This document shows positions 49,781 through 61,129 of a stretch of 64,000 nucleotides of DNA, piece by piece. Origin of the DNA: Patiria pectinifera (Eukaryota; Echinodermata; Asteroidea; Valvatida; Asterinidae); NCBI GenBank assembly GCA_029964075.1, contig CM057142.1:33110392-33174391 (forward strand), written 5' to 3'. Positions within the stretch are counted from its first letter, which is position 1, and the number at the start of each line of letters is the position of its first letter. The notes beneath the pieces are model-generated. The model worked only from the letters and a program-made list of their open reading frames with translations, did not search any database and was not told where the DNA came from. The position numbers and the translations under genes were made by a program.

Positions 49781-50334
49781 CCTACAGAAGAGCAGATAGC
49801 TGAGAGTGTGACAGAAGAGAGGGCAAAGGAATGAAAGAGGAAGCTGAAGATGAGGAGGAGCAGCTGTGGATAGAAGAACAGCAGCCAAGAAATGTCAGCA
49901 AGTGCCGGAGTCTGATGCACTGGTTCGGGACTTCTTCTGCAACCAGCCTGACATGGAAGACAAAGTCTATGGCCACGCAGATGAAATCCTGCAGTACCTG
50001 TCCCGTAGGCAGCAAGAAAGTTGTTGCAGGTAAAGATTTGAATCATGAGTCAAAAAAGTCATTAAAGTCCCCCCCCCCCCCTTCACATTGCCCTGGTAAG
50101 CCATAAGCTTTTCCGATAATGTAAAACAAAATTGAAATTACTGATAAAAAAAGAAACCCCAACCCACTGCCCTTCGAAGGTCACAATCTCTTTCGAAAAA
50201 TACATGGAAAATAGCAAAGAAGAGGACGGAGAAGGACGGTAAGACATGTATCTCACGACGATATTCTTAATAAAGGTCTGAAGAGAGCCGCATGGATAAT
50301 CCTGAAGTGTGCGTTCTCAACTCCTTCTGCTGAT

Positions 50335-50747
50335 ATGTTAGTCTATGTATTAATATTCGCCGTGGTCTATGATATGTGAGCAGATTCGCTGATTACTTGG
50401 GCAAGACAACCGCCTCTTGACCTCTAGATTTTGACCAATCAGTGGGCACTTCCTATATCGGGTCTTTGGTCATTCACCCGTTGCGCTTCATAGACAATGC
50501 ATTAAAAAACCTGTGTCACACGCTCTGTATCATGTTCCGCGATAATGCGCCCGGCTGTTGTTGTATTACAAAGCACTGCATTCGAATGGACCAATCAAAC
50601 CATTTAGTCCTGATTTGGGAATGAAATGACATCATGAATTAGTAGTCGACTCAGATTGGCTGGGGCGCAGCTTGCATATATCTGCATGTCTAGACATATC
50701 AGACCTTACACAGGAGACTTGGATCCGTGGATAACGGGTGATACTCA
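50335..50747. mobile_element. TAGTCT repeat, copy 3 (inverted)
   Basis: TAGTCTATGTATTAAT to ATACTCAGACTA, flanked by GATATGT on both sides (right one offset by 2 bp). Inverted relative to 2261-2680. Confidence 0.65.
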
Positions 50748-51270
50748 GACTACCGATATGTTTGCTAGACTTAAACACTTTGTGCCGGGATTATTTTGAC
50801 ATTGACTGGACCCAGGCGCGGGATTGTTTTTCATCAACCTCGATGCCAGACGGGCTCATCTGTGGGTAGCACACCCAGATATGTCCAGCCTTGCTCGCTG
50901 CAAGCGGGTCGAAGACAAAAATTTCCGGCATTACTTGTTTCGTGTTTAATCATCATCCATTCAACTTGTTAATCCCAACATCAACCACCATGGGAAAGAT
51001 ATTGGAAAGATATACAGTATATTTTGATAAGGAAAGCGCCAAGAAGAAACTGATCACTTCCTCACTGAATTATGCGTGTGACGCAAAGGATTATGGGTAA
51101 AAGAACTGGTGCACGCCAATCAGCTGGTGTGCTGGCATGACATGAATTTCGTCAGATGTTAATTTCCACTCACAATGTACTACTGTACCGGATAATACAA
51201 ATTTCGGATACACTGTACAACAAACATTTTGGCTGGTTACCACAGATTTCGTACTAATGGGAGCTGACTG

Positions 51271-52055
51271 TGCAATGTAAGGCAGTTCTTCAACTTAACT
51301 GCAGTCGGGTAGTAAATACAGAGGCTTTGCCCCTTTTGTTTTCTAGTAACTGTTTTTGTGGCCAGCAGAAAGGCAACTGATTATAAAAATAAAATAAGTC
51401 GAAAGAGGGTTTACACAGATTAACAAACAGGCATAAATGTAACTATCTTATTTTTACATCACAAAAAAGAGTAAAGTTCAAGGAACAATTACCATTACCA
51501 TTGATTTCAATCACTCCTTGGCAGTGGAAATCTGGGTTGAAGAAAATTAGCTTTCGACTTTTCCATTTTTCACACTCTAGTGATTTCCGCATGACTGAGC
51601 CAACAATTTGGTCCTGGGGAGGGCCAAGTCAATACACAATGAGGTAAGGAAAGGGTTAATTTGGGCGATTCACAATGCAGTGCGCCACCAAGAGTTTGCC
51701 ATGGAGAGTCCATTTTTAAAGTTTACAGTCGACAAACCATGGCCCATTTGAATGAGTGTCATTAAACAACTTGAGCTAATTTGGTATAGATTGGGGCATA
51801 GCGTTCTGTCGCCTTACAAAAAACATGATATTGATAAAAACAAAAGAAAAGAACAAACATATATACTCGAATCATACGCTTACAAAACTACTGACCGGAA
51901 AAACTAACAATTTCAAATGTCCCGCGCTGCAAATTTGTCGACCATCTCCCACCATGCACTGGGAAAAAGGAACTCTCTGTGGCAAACTCTTGGTGGCGCA
52001 CTGCATTAAGAATCGCCCGAATTGATCAATCTATTGCTGTCACTAAGGGTAGGAA
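51271..52055. other. ARSA 3' flank, no recognised gene
   Basis: No coding seen. 51650-51720 and 51945-52020 share inverted text (GGGCGATTC/GAATCGCCC, GTGCGCCACCAAGAGTTTGC/its rc), so a MITE of about 370 bp with termini near 51662 and 52018 is likely. Confidence 0.5.
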
Positions 52056-55000
52056 TTAAACCTGAATGAAATTCACCCCCGATGCCCCACACTTACAGCA
52101 TGACGGGAAGGGACTGCAACCTGGACTGCAGCACGGTTCCACCTTGGTGTCCGTCCCGTTCATCTGGGACTTGCCCCACGTCATGCCGGCCTCAAATTTC
52201 TCCTTGATGGCTGCAATTTCCTGCAGGAGGGCGCTATACTGCTTGTCCCCGCTGAGGTCGTAGCGTTCACCGGGGTCCTGATCCAGGTCAAACAGCAGCG
52301 GTGGTTGGTGATGGGTCAGTGGGGCACTGCCGCGACAGTCATGGTCTCTGTTGGTGGACCCCGATAGTTTGTTTCCTTGCGTGTAGTAATGGGCCTTGTA
52401 TTGCTTGTAGCGCACGGCGAAGATGCCTATCGTAGGGTTGGGGAACACTGGGTAGTATATAAAGGTTTGCCTTTGACTCTGAAATTGAAAAAAATGAACT
52501 TGTTTTAGGATGAGGATGGAGGCTTGGTAGGGCAACATCAGAAGGTAGTGGACAATTTTTGGAAAGGGTTTAAAATTTTGACCCCACCTGAACAATGTTC
52601 TCATGGAGCACATAATTAAAACTATGCAGAAATGGAAGACGATTTCTATTTGGCTTCGGTGTATCCGGTTGTAAACAAAAAGCATTTTGTTGAAGCTATT
52701 ATAATCTGTTAAATTAAGGAGGTTGCAGAGTCAGCTTTTTGTTGGATTCTGTTTAATTCAGCAAGGCCGCTAGAGGAAAGTGGGACAGAATTAGGGTTGT
52801 GAAATGTCAAAAGCAACAAATGTGCACTTTTTATACACAGAGAATCTTCTTTGTTCAAATTCAAGTACTAGTCCAGGACACGTTGTAATATTTGGTTTCA
52901 TTACATTTAAACTTGCATTCCCCGTGCTCTACAACAAATTTGATTTTTTTTTCCCCTATTATACATTTTCAACTTGTATGCATTATTCCAAACAAAAGAC
53001 TCCTGTTTTCCTTTTTCAGACCTGCAACACTGTAAAAACTGGTTTTGGTCTGGGCAGACTGGCTCCCAGGCCATACATTATCGAAACACTGCTGGTGGGG
53101 CCAGGAACCAGCCTAACCCGCAAGAACGGAATTATTGTCTGGCAGCCAATAATTGGAGCTTGTTAAGTAATGATGCAATAACTGTTAAAACATGGGCATG
53201 ATTTTTTTCGGTCGATATCTCATTCAAAAGTGAATACATTTTGTATTGCTATAAAAAAGGCATTTTAGAAAAAGAACCGATTTTCGAACCCTAAGTGAGT
53301 ATAACACAAACAGCAAACTGTGTTATCAAATATCTCTGTTTTGCTCACACAGATGCAAGCAATTTAAAAATGCAACTCACCGGCTTGTTATGAAACAACA
53401 TCTCTGACATGTCCACGCCGTCCAAGGTAACTCCCGTGGGCAGCGGGGCCCCAGTGATGTTGGCCACGGTAGGCAGTAAGTCCAGGCTACTGGCTAGCGA
53501 TAGGGTACGGCCAGGCGAGATCTTACCGGGCCAGTAGGCCAACGCTGGCACCCTTTGGCCCCCCTCATAGGTGGTACCCTTGCCGCACTTCAAGAGACCG
53601 GCACTGCCCCCTCTGTTCTGGTTCAGGATACTAGGCCTGACGGATTGAACGAAAATGTAGCGGCTGTTATTACGGTAGTTGTTACGCTATTTTCAATGGC
53701 TACAGTTACAGCATTGCAAAAGAAAACATTGCAATTTGTGAAATCTGTATCACATGTATAACTGCACTTCCAAACAGAATGCTTTGGTAACTTGACTGAT
53801 TTAACCCTAACCTTCCCAAATCCTCCAAAATCCTCTTTGCAAAATGGAGGATTTTGCAGAATTGAGGCTATATGGCAAAAATGTGTGGCGGATTTCGGAG
53901 GATGCACTGTGTCAAGGTCTTGGGCCAGTACGATCTTTAATCCAAGTAAAATTGTTGATAATTCGTGAAGTTACATTAAGGATTATAACTGCAAATAATC
54001 CAATATGCTTTTAACCTCTGTCTTTTTAACTGTTGAAGGAGAACTCAAACACGGACTCGGTAGGTACAATATACAATAAGCCCTAGGCTATAAAATCTTT
54101 CTAATTTCACTTTGATGTAAATGTAAAAATTGTGGAAAGGGATAATGATAAACTGAATGTACACGTAATCCTCCCTACCCATTATCGGAGGTGAAGAACA
54201 CAAAAGTGTTATCAGCCACGTTGCTGTCCCTCAACTGCTGGAGGACTTGGCCCACGCTCCAGTCCAGCTCAGCCAGCGAATCCCCAAACGTCCCCCTGGC
54301 CGTGGTGTTACGGAACGCCTTGCTAGCAAACTGTGGATGATGGGTGTGCTGGTAGGCGTAGTAGAGGAAGAACGGCTTGCCGCCGTCAGCACTCCTGGCT
54401 ATGTAACTCTTGGCAAAGTCGGTGTAGCGTTGCTCGAGAGTTAAGAGGTCTGTCGGCTGCTCGACAATCGTGCTGTTATGGAACAGCGGGCAGCTTGAGT
54501 ACTGGGCATCGCAGTCGTTGAAGCAGCGGTCGTCGGGATAGAAGCACACCCGGCAGGGGCACATGTCGTGGGAGTACGGTATCCCATAGTACTCGTCAAA
54601 GCCCTGATTGGTCGGCAGGTACTCGCCACCCTGGCCGACACCGAGGTGCCACTTTCCGACAATTGCTGTCTGGTAGTTGACCGACTTGAGCATCTCTGCT
54701 ATGGTGACTTCATTGTGCTGTAGGCCGCCTGTGGAGTCAGGAATAAAGACTCCTGGCCATATCCCTGACCGTGTCTGGTAACGCCCAGTCAGTAGGGCAG
54801 CTCTGTTCAAAAAATAATAATAATAATGTAGTGGATACAAGGGCGCCCTCACGTGACAGGACTCAATTAAGGTCAGTCATTGCAAAAATGATGATAAGAC
54901 ATGAATCTAACATGAATGTTAGGAAATACTTTAAGAAAACTCTCCATTTTTAGACTTTGAACATAACCGCTAAAGTGGCGTCAGGTTGCACTTGCAACAT

Positions 55001-57698
55001 ATTTTCCTAAAAATGCTCCAAGGACTAAAAAAATAAAAAAGCGAACAATGGCGAAAGAGGGCACAAAGTATCAACCGGTTTCTTTGCAAACGTGACAAAC
55101 ATGACAAAGTTCCACACCATCATGACCGAAGCAGGTCGTTTCGTACCCAAGTCGTTTCGTACCCAAGTCGTTTCGTACCCAAGTCGTTAAGTACCCAGTC
55201 AATTATGATGCACAAAGGAGATTAAGCCAGTCTTGCAAACCTGCTCCTGTCAGCATGGCAACATAGGCACAACGCTAGTCAAGAAGGGGAGCTGGCCAAA
55301 ACTCCGAAGTGTGTGATGCACTGTACATGTACATGTGTGGCCCGCGGCCAACGGGTCGAAAATTTCAGGAAACACGCTGCATTGTATCACTCCAAATACG
55401 AGTAGTGCGATCTCAAAATGAACTCTTGAACACGGAAAATACATACACAGACAAGCTAGATCAAATCTGTGAATTAACTTGCAAAAATGTTCTTTCTCCA
55501 TGGGTGTTTTCTTGGCATTTTTACGATGTCTTTCTCAGCATTTTTACGATGTCGAATCCGACCAGTTGACAGAGCACGTGCCTGAGCCTGCATAGCCATG
55601 CTAGCGCTATCGATCGCATAGCTGTGCACAGACTAGTTACCGCATTTTCATCATTGGCCCCTGCGCGGCGCGGCGGGAACCAGTCATCGCCGCATTGCGC
55701 TTATTACGCACATGATTATAGATTATATTAATTTGTAAAAATAACGGAGGTTTCTTTTGAAAAAATAGCGAATGTAAGTAAGAAAACAATAAATACAAGC
55801 ATTTTTTGATGCAAAAGGGTTGTTGAGAGGTACTTTGTAAAGACAGACAAGACATAAGATTTTTATTTTTATTTATTCAATTTTTTTTTTTTTTGGAATT
55901 GCCGATACAATTTTTAGGGTCGCAGCCTAGAAATAGGGTCGGTCGGGTAACCGGAAGCAGAATTATTCTTTTTTGGGGGCCTAATCATAAAAAGTACAAT
56001 TTCGAAAAACTGAAAAGCAACCAAAGAAAATCACGCTACAATATAGAAGACAAACATCGTCGATCATAACCCAAGCTCAAAAGACCCACAAACCGCAGGG
56101 TAGATAAAATCCAAGCTCCTAGAAGAACAAAAAACATGCAGTGGCAGGTTAAAAAAATCAGACAAAACACACCGCAGCGCCGTCAACACAAGTCCCGTGA
56201 ACCGCCAAGAGTGATTGACAGCATTGTTGTTCAATAGAAAGGATTTGGAACCCTTTGTCACGTGTGCAATGAATCCTGGGTGCGAAACGACCTAGGTACG
56301 AAACGACCTGGGTACGAAACGACCTGGGTACGAAACGACTTGGGTACGAAACGACCGACATTCATCATGACCATTACAAGCCCCATAAATGTGGCCAATT
56401 TACTGGACTGTCTCCGTAAATAAAGGCCACACTTCCACCATGTACAAAAACATGTAGAACTTTGTCAAATTTTGATTTTCACATTTAGGCTTAGTTTGTA
56501 GTTTATTTTAGCTTCAGAAGCATACTCACCCTCTTCAAATCATAGGCTAATCAGAAAGTGCTGCCTTTTTCAGATGTCTATTTTTTCTTGAAATTTCCAG
56601 ATTCATTTGCACACGTGTGTATCAATATTTCAACATTAAATTTTACAAAAATAACACAAAGTTCGGCATTTTTGTTCATGGTGGAAGAGTGCTTTATTTA
56701 CGGAGGTAGTCCAGTAAACTGACCATAATTTATGGGGCTAGACTACTCCTAGAACTATGAGGAAGAAGCCCGCAAAATTGCTGTCAACACAAAACACTAA
56801 TTAAGTACAAAAACGTCCATTCCAAATAAGCCATTTCCCACAGAACCGCTGCACAGTTTGCCCCTAAACTCCGTACAATACCTCATGACATACTCACGTT
56901 ATGTGCACCAAACAAACATCGGTGGATTCTGTCTGTTTTTAGGCCAAAATGATGAAAAATATGCCCTTTCCGCACTGAGCCAACCTAACACTTGAAACGA
57001 GCACGCGCGCTGATATCGCAGTCATTTTCGGTTCGATCGCTCGGAGCGCGCCGCGGGGGGTATGGTGTAGGAGCGGATTGATAGTATGCGCATGCGTACA
57101 AGTGCAAGTACGTACCCCCCGCGGCGCGCTCCGAGCGATCGAACCGAAAATGACTGCGATATCAGCGCGCGTGCTCGTTTCAAGTGTTAGGTTGGCTCAG
57201 TGCGGAAAGGGCATATTTTTCATCATTTTGGCCTAAAAACAGACAGAATCCACCGATGTTTGTTTGGTGCACATAACGTGAGTATGTCATGAGGTATTGT
57301 ACGGAGTTTAGGGGCAAACTGTGCAGCGGTTCTGTGGGAAATGGCTTATTTGGAATGGACGTTTTTGTACTTAATTAGTGTTTTGTGTTGACAGCAATTT
57401 TGCGGGCTTCTGACTCTATGAGCCTCATAGTTCTAGGAGTAGGGCTAGACCATTACCTGGATGGACTGCAAACGGCAGATGCAACATAAAACTGCATGAA
57501 CTGTAAACCAGACGCAGATAACTGATTCAAATTCGGTGTCATAGATGTTGGATGGCCATAGGTTTCAAGATCTCCAAACCCCAGGTCGTCGGCAAACAAA
57601 ATTACGACATTTGGTGGCGAAAGTTTAGCGCTATCACAGAATATCAACGAAAATACCCAACACACGAGGCCAAGACGGAAAACGCAGGAGGCTGCCAT
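52056..57698 (-). CDS. ARSA: Arylsulfatase A (lysosomal sulfatase), 4 exons
   Basis: Exons in transcript order: 57698-57457, 54802-54179, 53636-53381, 52478-52056; all GT-AG with matching phases; 514 residues (human 507-509). Residues 1-24 form a hydrophobic signal peptide. The metal-binding pair D37-D38 lies in [11 protein letters not shown]. The formylglycine cysteine C77 is in [12 protein letters not shown], split by intron 1 inside the arginine codon. K131 and H133 (GKWHLG), YSHD, HTHHPQF, FFTSDNG and [10 protein letters not shown] supply the other residues known from human ARSA. The Cys-rich tail [15 protein letters not shown] matches the ARSA C terminus, so this is ARSA rather than ARSB or another sulfatase. 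It would hydrolyse sulfate esters such as cerebroside sulfate in lysosomes after FGE conversion of C77. The start at 57698 has a purine at -3 and G at +4; in-frame Met codons at 57719 and 57758 are alternatives. Intron 1 is full of insertions. Confidence 0.95.
53010..53330. repeat. Dispersed repeat R, copy 3
   Basis: CGGAATTATTGTCTGGCAGC and neighbouring text match 32380-32690. ARSA intron 3, ending about 50 bp from exon 3. Confidence 0.65.
53803..53930. repeat. TTAACCCTAACC repeat in ARSA intron 2
   Basis: TTAACCCTAACCTTCCCAAA followed by TCCTCCAAAATCC text; matches 19415-19776 in part. Confidence 0.6.
55118..56372. mobile_element. Element with inverted 16-bp tandem-repeat ends, copy 2 (10-bp duplication)
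   Basis: The body 55128-56362 lies between CATCATGACC at 55118-55127 and 56363-56372. The left end is about 4 units of GTCGTTTCGTACCCAA; the right end has the same array inverted (56277-56357). The middle (about 1 kb) has no recognised gene. Same design and the same TCGTACCC core as 22821-23989. ARSA intron 1. Confidence 0.8.
56369..57456. mobile_element. MITE with 9-bp duplication at the ARSA splice donor, interrupted by a foldback element
   Basis: The MITE body is 56378-56740: AAGCCCCATAAAT at the left and the rc of TAGCCCCATAAAT at the right, arms about 80 bp. GACCATTAC lies at 56369-56377, and again at 57448-57456 once the foldback element is set aside. On the minus strand that second copy is the first nine bases of ARSA intron 1. 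Confidence 0.8.
56735..57450. mobile_element. Foldback (long-TIR) element, 698 bp, 9-bp duplication
   Basis: The body 56744-57441 lies between GGGCTAGAC at 56735-56743 and 57442-57450. Arms 56744-57062 and 57113-57441 are inverted copies, essentially perfect over the inner 240 bp by eye; the loop is 50 bp. Termini are TACTCCTAGAACTATGAGG. Long arms and a 9-bp duplication suit Mutator-like foldback elements; no transposase is present. Confidence 0.88.
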
Positions 57699-57714
57699 GT
57701 TTGATCCCGATTTA

Positions 57715-57832
57715 GTCATACTGCCCTCATCGTCAGGTATTTGCCAGTTTATATGCACCGCTAATATGGTATACTGCCCTCATCGGCAGCCTAGTATGCC
57801 CAATTAACTTTATATACCGCCCTCATCGGTAG
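57715..57832. repeat. Three copies of a 20-bp motif upstream of ARSA
   Basis: TATACYGCCCTCATCGGYAG-like strings occur near 57718, 57770 and 57812. The first overlaps the alternative upstream start codons. Role unknown. Confidence 0.6.
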
Positions 57833-57852
57833 TAAGTGGTCAGTTTCCACCA

Positions 57853-58470
57853 TTAAGGGTGCAGACCAGTAAATCGGTCCGAAATTGCCTGCGCCGGCCA
57901 AATCACGATCAAAATCTTCGGTATTTGAGCATGCTGTGGGCCATGAACTTGAGGGTTTGTAAAAAATATGGGTGGAAACCGTGCACAGGACTTGGAGCTT
58001 GCAGTTCTGTGTCATTTTGATGTAATTTGGACCCTAAAAGCGCTCTACTTTGCAATGGAGTGTAGGCATCGTTTTTCAAAATGGCGATGGGCTTCAGGAC
58101 TATTTTCAGGGGTGATCATCTTCAGATGGAAATTTCTCCTAAAAGTCATCAGTTGAACCCCCGAAAATTGAAAAGAAAATGAAAGATGATGAAATAAGCT
58201 TTAATTTGATGTGTGTCTCAAACACCTTGGAGAGTTGTGAGTATTTTTCCCGAATTTTTCCCGAAAGATGATCACCCCTAAAAAGTTGTCTTGAAACCGT
58301 CCCAAATCGAACAATTTTACAGCCCAACCTCAAATACGAGGTAGCAGTCCTGTTCATGGCGTCCAAACCTACATCCCACAAAATGCTCTAATAGCAAAAC
58401 AAATGGGGGCATGCAAATTGTGATTTGGCCGGCTTATGCAAATTCGGGCCCATTTATTGGCCCACCTTAA
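57853..58470. mobile_element. TTAA-target MITE with about 60-bp inverted ends
   Basis: TTAA at 57853-57856 and 58467-58470; both ends carry GCCGGCCAAATCAC or its rc, and CCATGAAC text is also inverted. Kolobok/piggyBac-like target. Confidence 0.75.
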
Positions 58471-60104
58471 CATTGGAACCTAGGAGCCCAGGGAATTTTT
58501 GGTTCCCGTTAAAGAGTAAGCATTTCCCCTACAAAAACACCTTATTATTTTATATTCCCTGACGTGACATCATGAGCGCACCCCGTCCCCAAGCACCATA
58601 AATAATAAAACGTCATTTCAGCTGGGTTTTGTTACTTTTGTAGTAGCTTGACCTCCCCCCACCACTAAAACAAAAATAGACAAAATACTGACAATCTTCC
58701 AAGGATATCAACTGTCTCATATCTTTCAGGTTTTATTATTGTTTTTAATTCCTTTTAACCTTATTGACATGCAAATATTTTAATCAACTCATTACAAAAC
58801 AAATACGACAGATTTCAAATAAGGAAAAATGTTGGGCAGAAGGCCAATAAATTTGAGAAATTAATATTTGCTTAATAATATTATTGGGTTGAGTTGCAAG
58901 ACATAAGCAACGACTATATGACTGTATACGGTAAAGCTGGGTTTTCGTATTTCGCTTTTTTTTTTAACTTATAAGATTTTTTAAAAAGATAAAATTTAAA
59001 AAACCCCCACCCCCAAAACAAAAAAAAACCCACCAAATTCCTAGATTATTTTGAACTGAATATTTCAGCACTGGTTTCTTTTCTAATTTAACTATCATGT
59101 GATTAATTTTTTTGATACGAGGCAAGTACAACACTCGATATATATTGCGTTTATCCTTTTGTGAGGTTTGTTAATTATTAATAAAAAGAAAATGAAAAGA
59201 CATGCAAAACCACCAAGAAAAATAATTGTGCATATGAAGTAAAAAATATAACAAGTAAAAAAAGTGCAATGAAATAAATCACAAAAGGATAAACACAAAT
59301 ATAATTTGAGTGTCACTTATACCTAATGCAATGCAATAAGGAGTTTTCCCGAGTTGGTTTTTTAAAATTTTTTTTATGTGAAAAGAAAGTGTCTCTGCAT
59401 AAGTACAATTGAGGGGTAGGGGTCTTCAACCTTCCTAATATTTTCCAATATTTTGATGGGTAGAAATTTCTGAACAGTTTATCCTTTAAATGTTCCTAAT
59501 ATTAAACATTCTTGAGTATTCTAATGATAATACAATGGAAAGAAAGTCACGTTTTAGTTAAACCGACGTCTCAAGTTTGTTAAATTTCTCCAGTTTTTAA
59601 ACAATAAATTAATCATTTTTAAACTCGTTCAAACTCTTATGACTTAGATTGGATCTCTTAAAAATGCACTATATCAATGTCAAGTTAAATTTAAAGAGCA
59701 AAATTCTCCATTGCCAACTAAACAAAAATCAGACAACCTCAGTGTCAGAGTTCTCTTGATTTACCAAGAAGATCCAATTCAATGCATTAAAGGTGTAAAA
59801 GGTGTATTAAATAATTTTCTTATTGATGCAATGATGTTTGGATAACTCGGGACAGATCGAAGGAAATTCCCTTCTCCCACACATGTCACTGTTAAAAAAA
59901 GTCAGTGGAAAAAATTACCTTTTTAATAATTTTCCAGCAAGTTCCAATTCGTGTCTATTGTTATCTCTTTATTGAAGTATCAGGTTTAAGATAATTTTAG
60001 AGGCATAGATAATTTAATGAAATCAAAATGACTTTTCCTATAGTGTGTGACATTAATGACGTTGCATTATGCAGTCTGATTTATCATTTCATATTGTGCA
60101 AGCT
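58471..60104. other. No recognised gene
   Basis: AT-rich stretch. No exon-like coding, no clear element ends. Confidence 0.4.
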
Positions 60105-60896
60105 AGGTTTTTTTAGCTTAAGTCTCCGATGGGGGCATCCTTGTCCAGATAGAGCAGCGTCGTCATTGTCCAGTCTCGTCCAAACTTGGTGGTCCTCATG
60201 TTCTAAACATGACAAAATAAGCAAGCAAATTTAAAAAAAAAAATGTTAGGAAATCAAGCACTGTGTATTTTGTAGGAGGGACAAACTAGAATCATTGAAA
60301 TAAATTTTAAACTTCATACCCTGGTCTTTTTTCGTTTAAAAAAACTCACCTCATGAATCAGTAATGGCCACGCCAGCCCAGCAGGCGGTGTCAGTCATCT
60401 GTCGGTCCTCCCTGCTTACGATGGCTTGAGGCAGGCTCATCCTCATCTCAGTAGAGCAATTCCCTCATCAGACGGTGGTCCTCGTTTTTCTAAATGGATT
60501 CAAATGACAAAAGAAAACATTTTAAAATACTATTAAAAAATATGTGCAAGGAGAAAGAAAACTGTGAATTAACCCCACAGAGCAAAAATACCAGCACTCG
60601 TTGTGGAAGAACATAGGAGAGCGCCAGATCACCCATTTAAATTAGTTCCGTGACTTGTTTCTGTTCATTTTAAGTACGTGTAAACTAACCTCAAGAATCA
60701 GTAATGGGAAGCCCAACAAGCAGGTCATCCGTTCATCTGTCGGTCCTCCTCCCTGCTTCCGGTTCCTCGAGCTTGTGTGTGATGAGGCTGTTGGAGCCTT
60801 GGAGGGTTCATTTTCGTCCAGACAAAGCAGCCTAGCTCATCCAGTATGTCTCAACTTTTAGATCATCAGTTTCTTTGATGAAAGCTGCAACTCTTT
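60105..60896 (-). other. Three exon-like modules, possible non-coding or 3'-terminal exons
   Basis: On the minus strand, modules at about 60896-60689, 60484-60351 and 60204-60105 each begin after a TTTAG acceptor; the first two end at GTTAGT or GTGAGT donors. They share text: AGCAGGGAGGACCGACAGAT-like and CATTACTGATTC.TGAGGT in the first two, GAGGACCACC in the last two. Only a 21-codon open frame (ERVAAFIKETDDLKVETYWM) begins the first module. This could be a spliced long non-coding RNA or a repeat with chance splice sites. Confidence 0.35.
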
Positions 60897-61129
60897 CCTA
60901 AATGAATAGGGGTACAAAAACACTGGGCCTAGCCCATTTGTTACTGAAGTGAACCATTCCATTGCATTCAAAAATTATGTCTAAGCTAATTACCTGTTAC
61001 CTGGGCATGGTTTTGACCCAATGGAAACTAAACGATTCTACCCATGTTTCCTTTATTTGCTATTAAAAACAGACATTATTGTTTGTCTTAATTCACAAAC
61101 ATGTCACATGCACGCAACTATAAACGAAC

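Larger units (their letters stand above)
40885..51270 (+). mobile_element. Composite transposon island bounded by Tigger/pogo-like inverted repeats
   Basis: Left end CAGTCGGCTCCCGCTAGTGC (40885) next to TA; right end is the rc of CAGTCAGCTCCCATTAGTAC (ending 51270) next to TG. Such ends resemble Tigger/pogo. The Tigger transposase pieces in between read on the plus strand, consistent with one element of the Tc1/mariner superfamily. Inside are many later insertions: hAT pieces, a SAP/SWIM/YqaJ relic, a PHD array, LINE tails, a DIRS fragment and two TAGTCT repeats. That the ends belong to the same element is inference. Confidence 0.45.
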
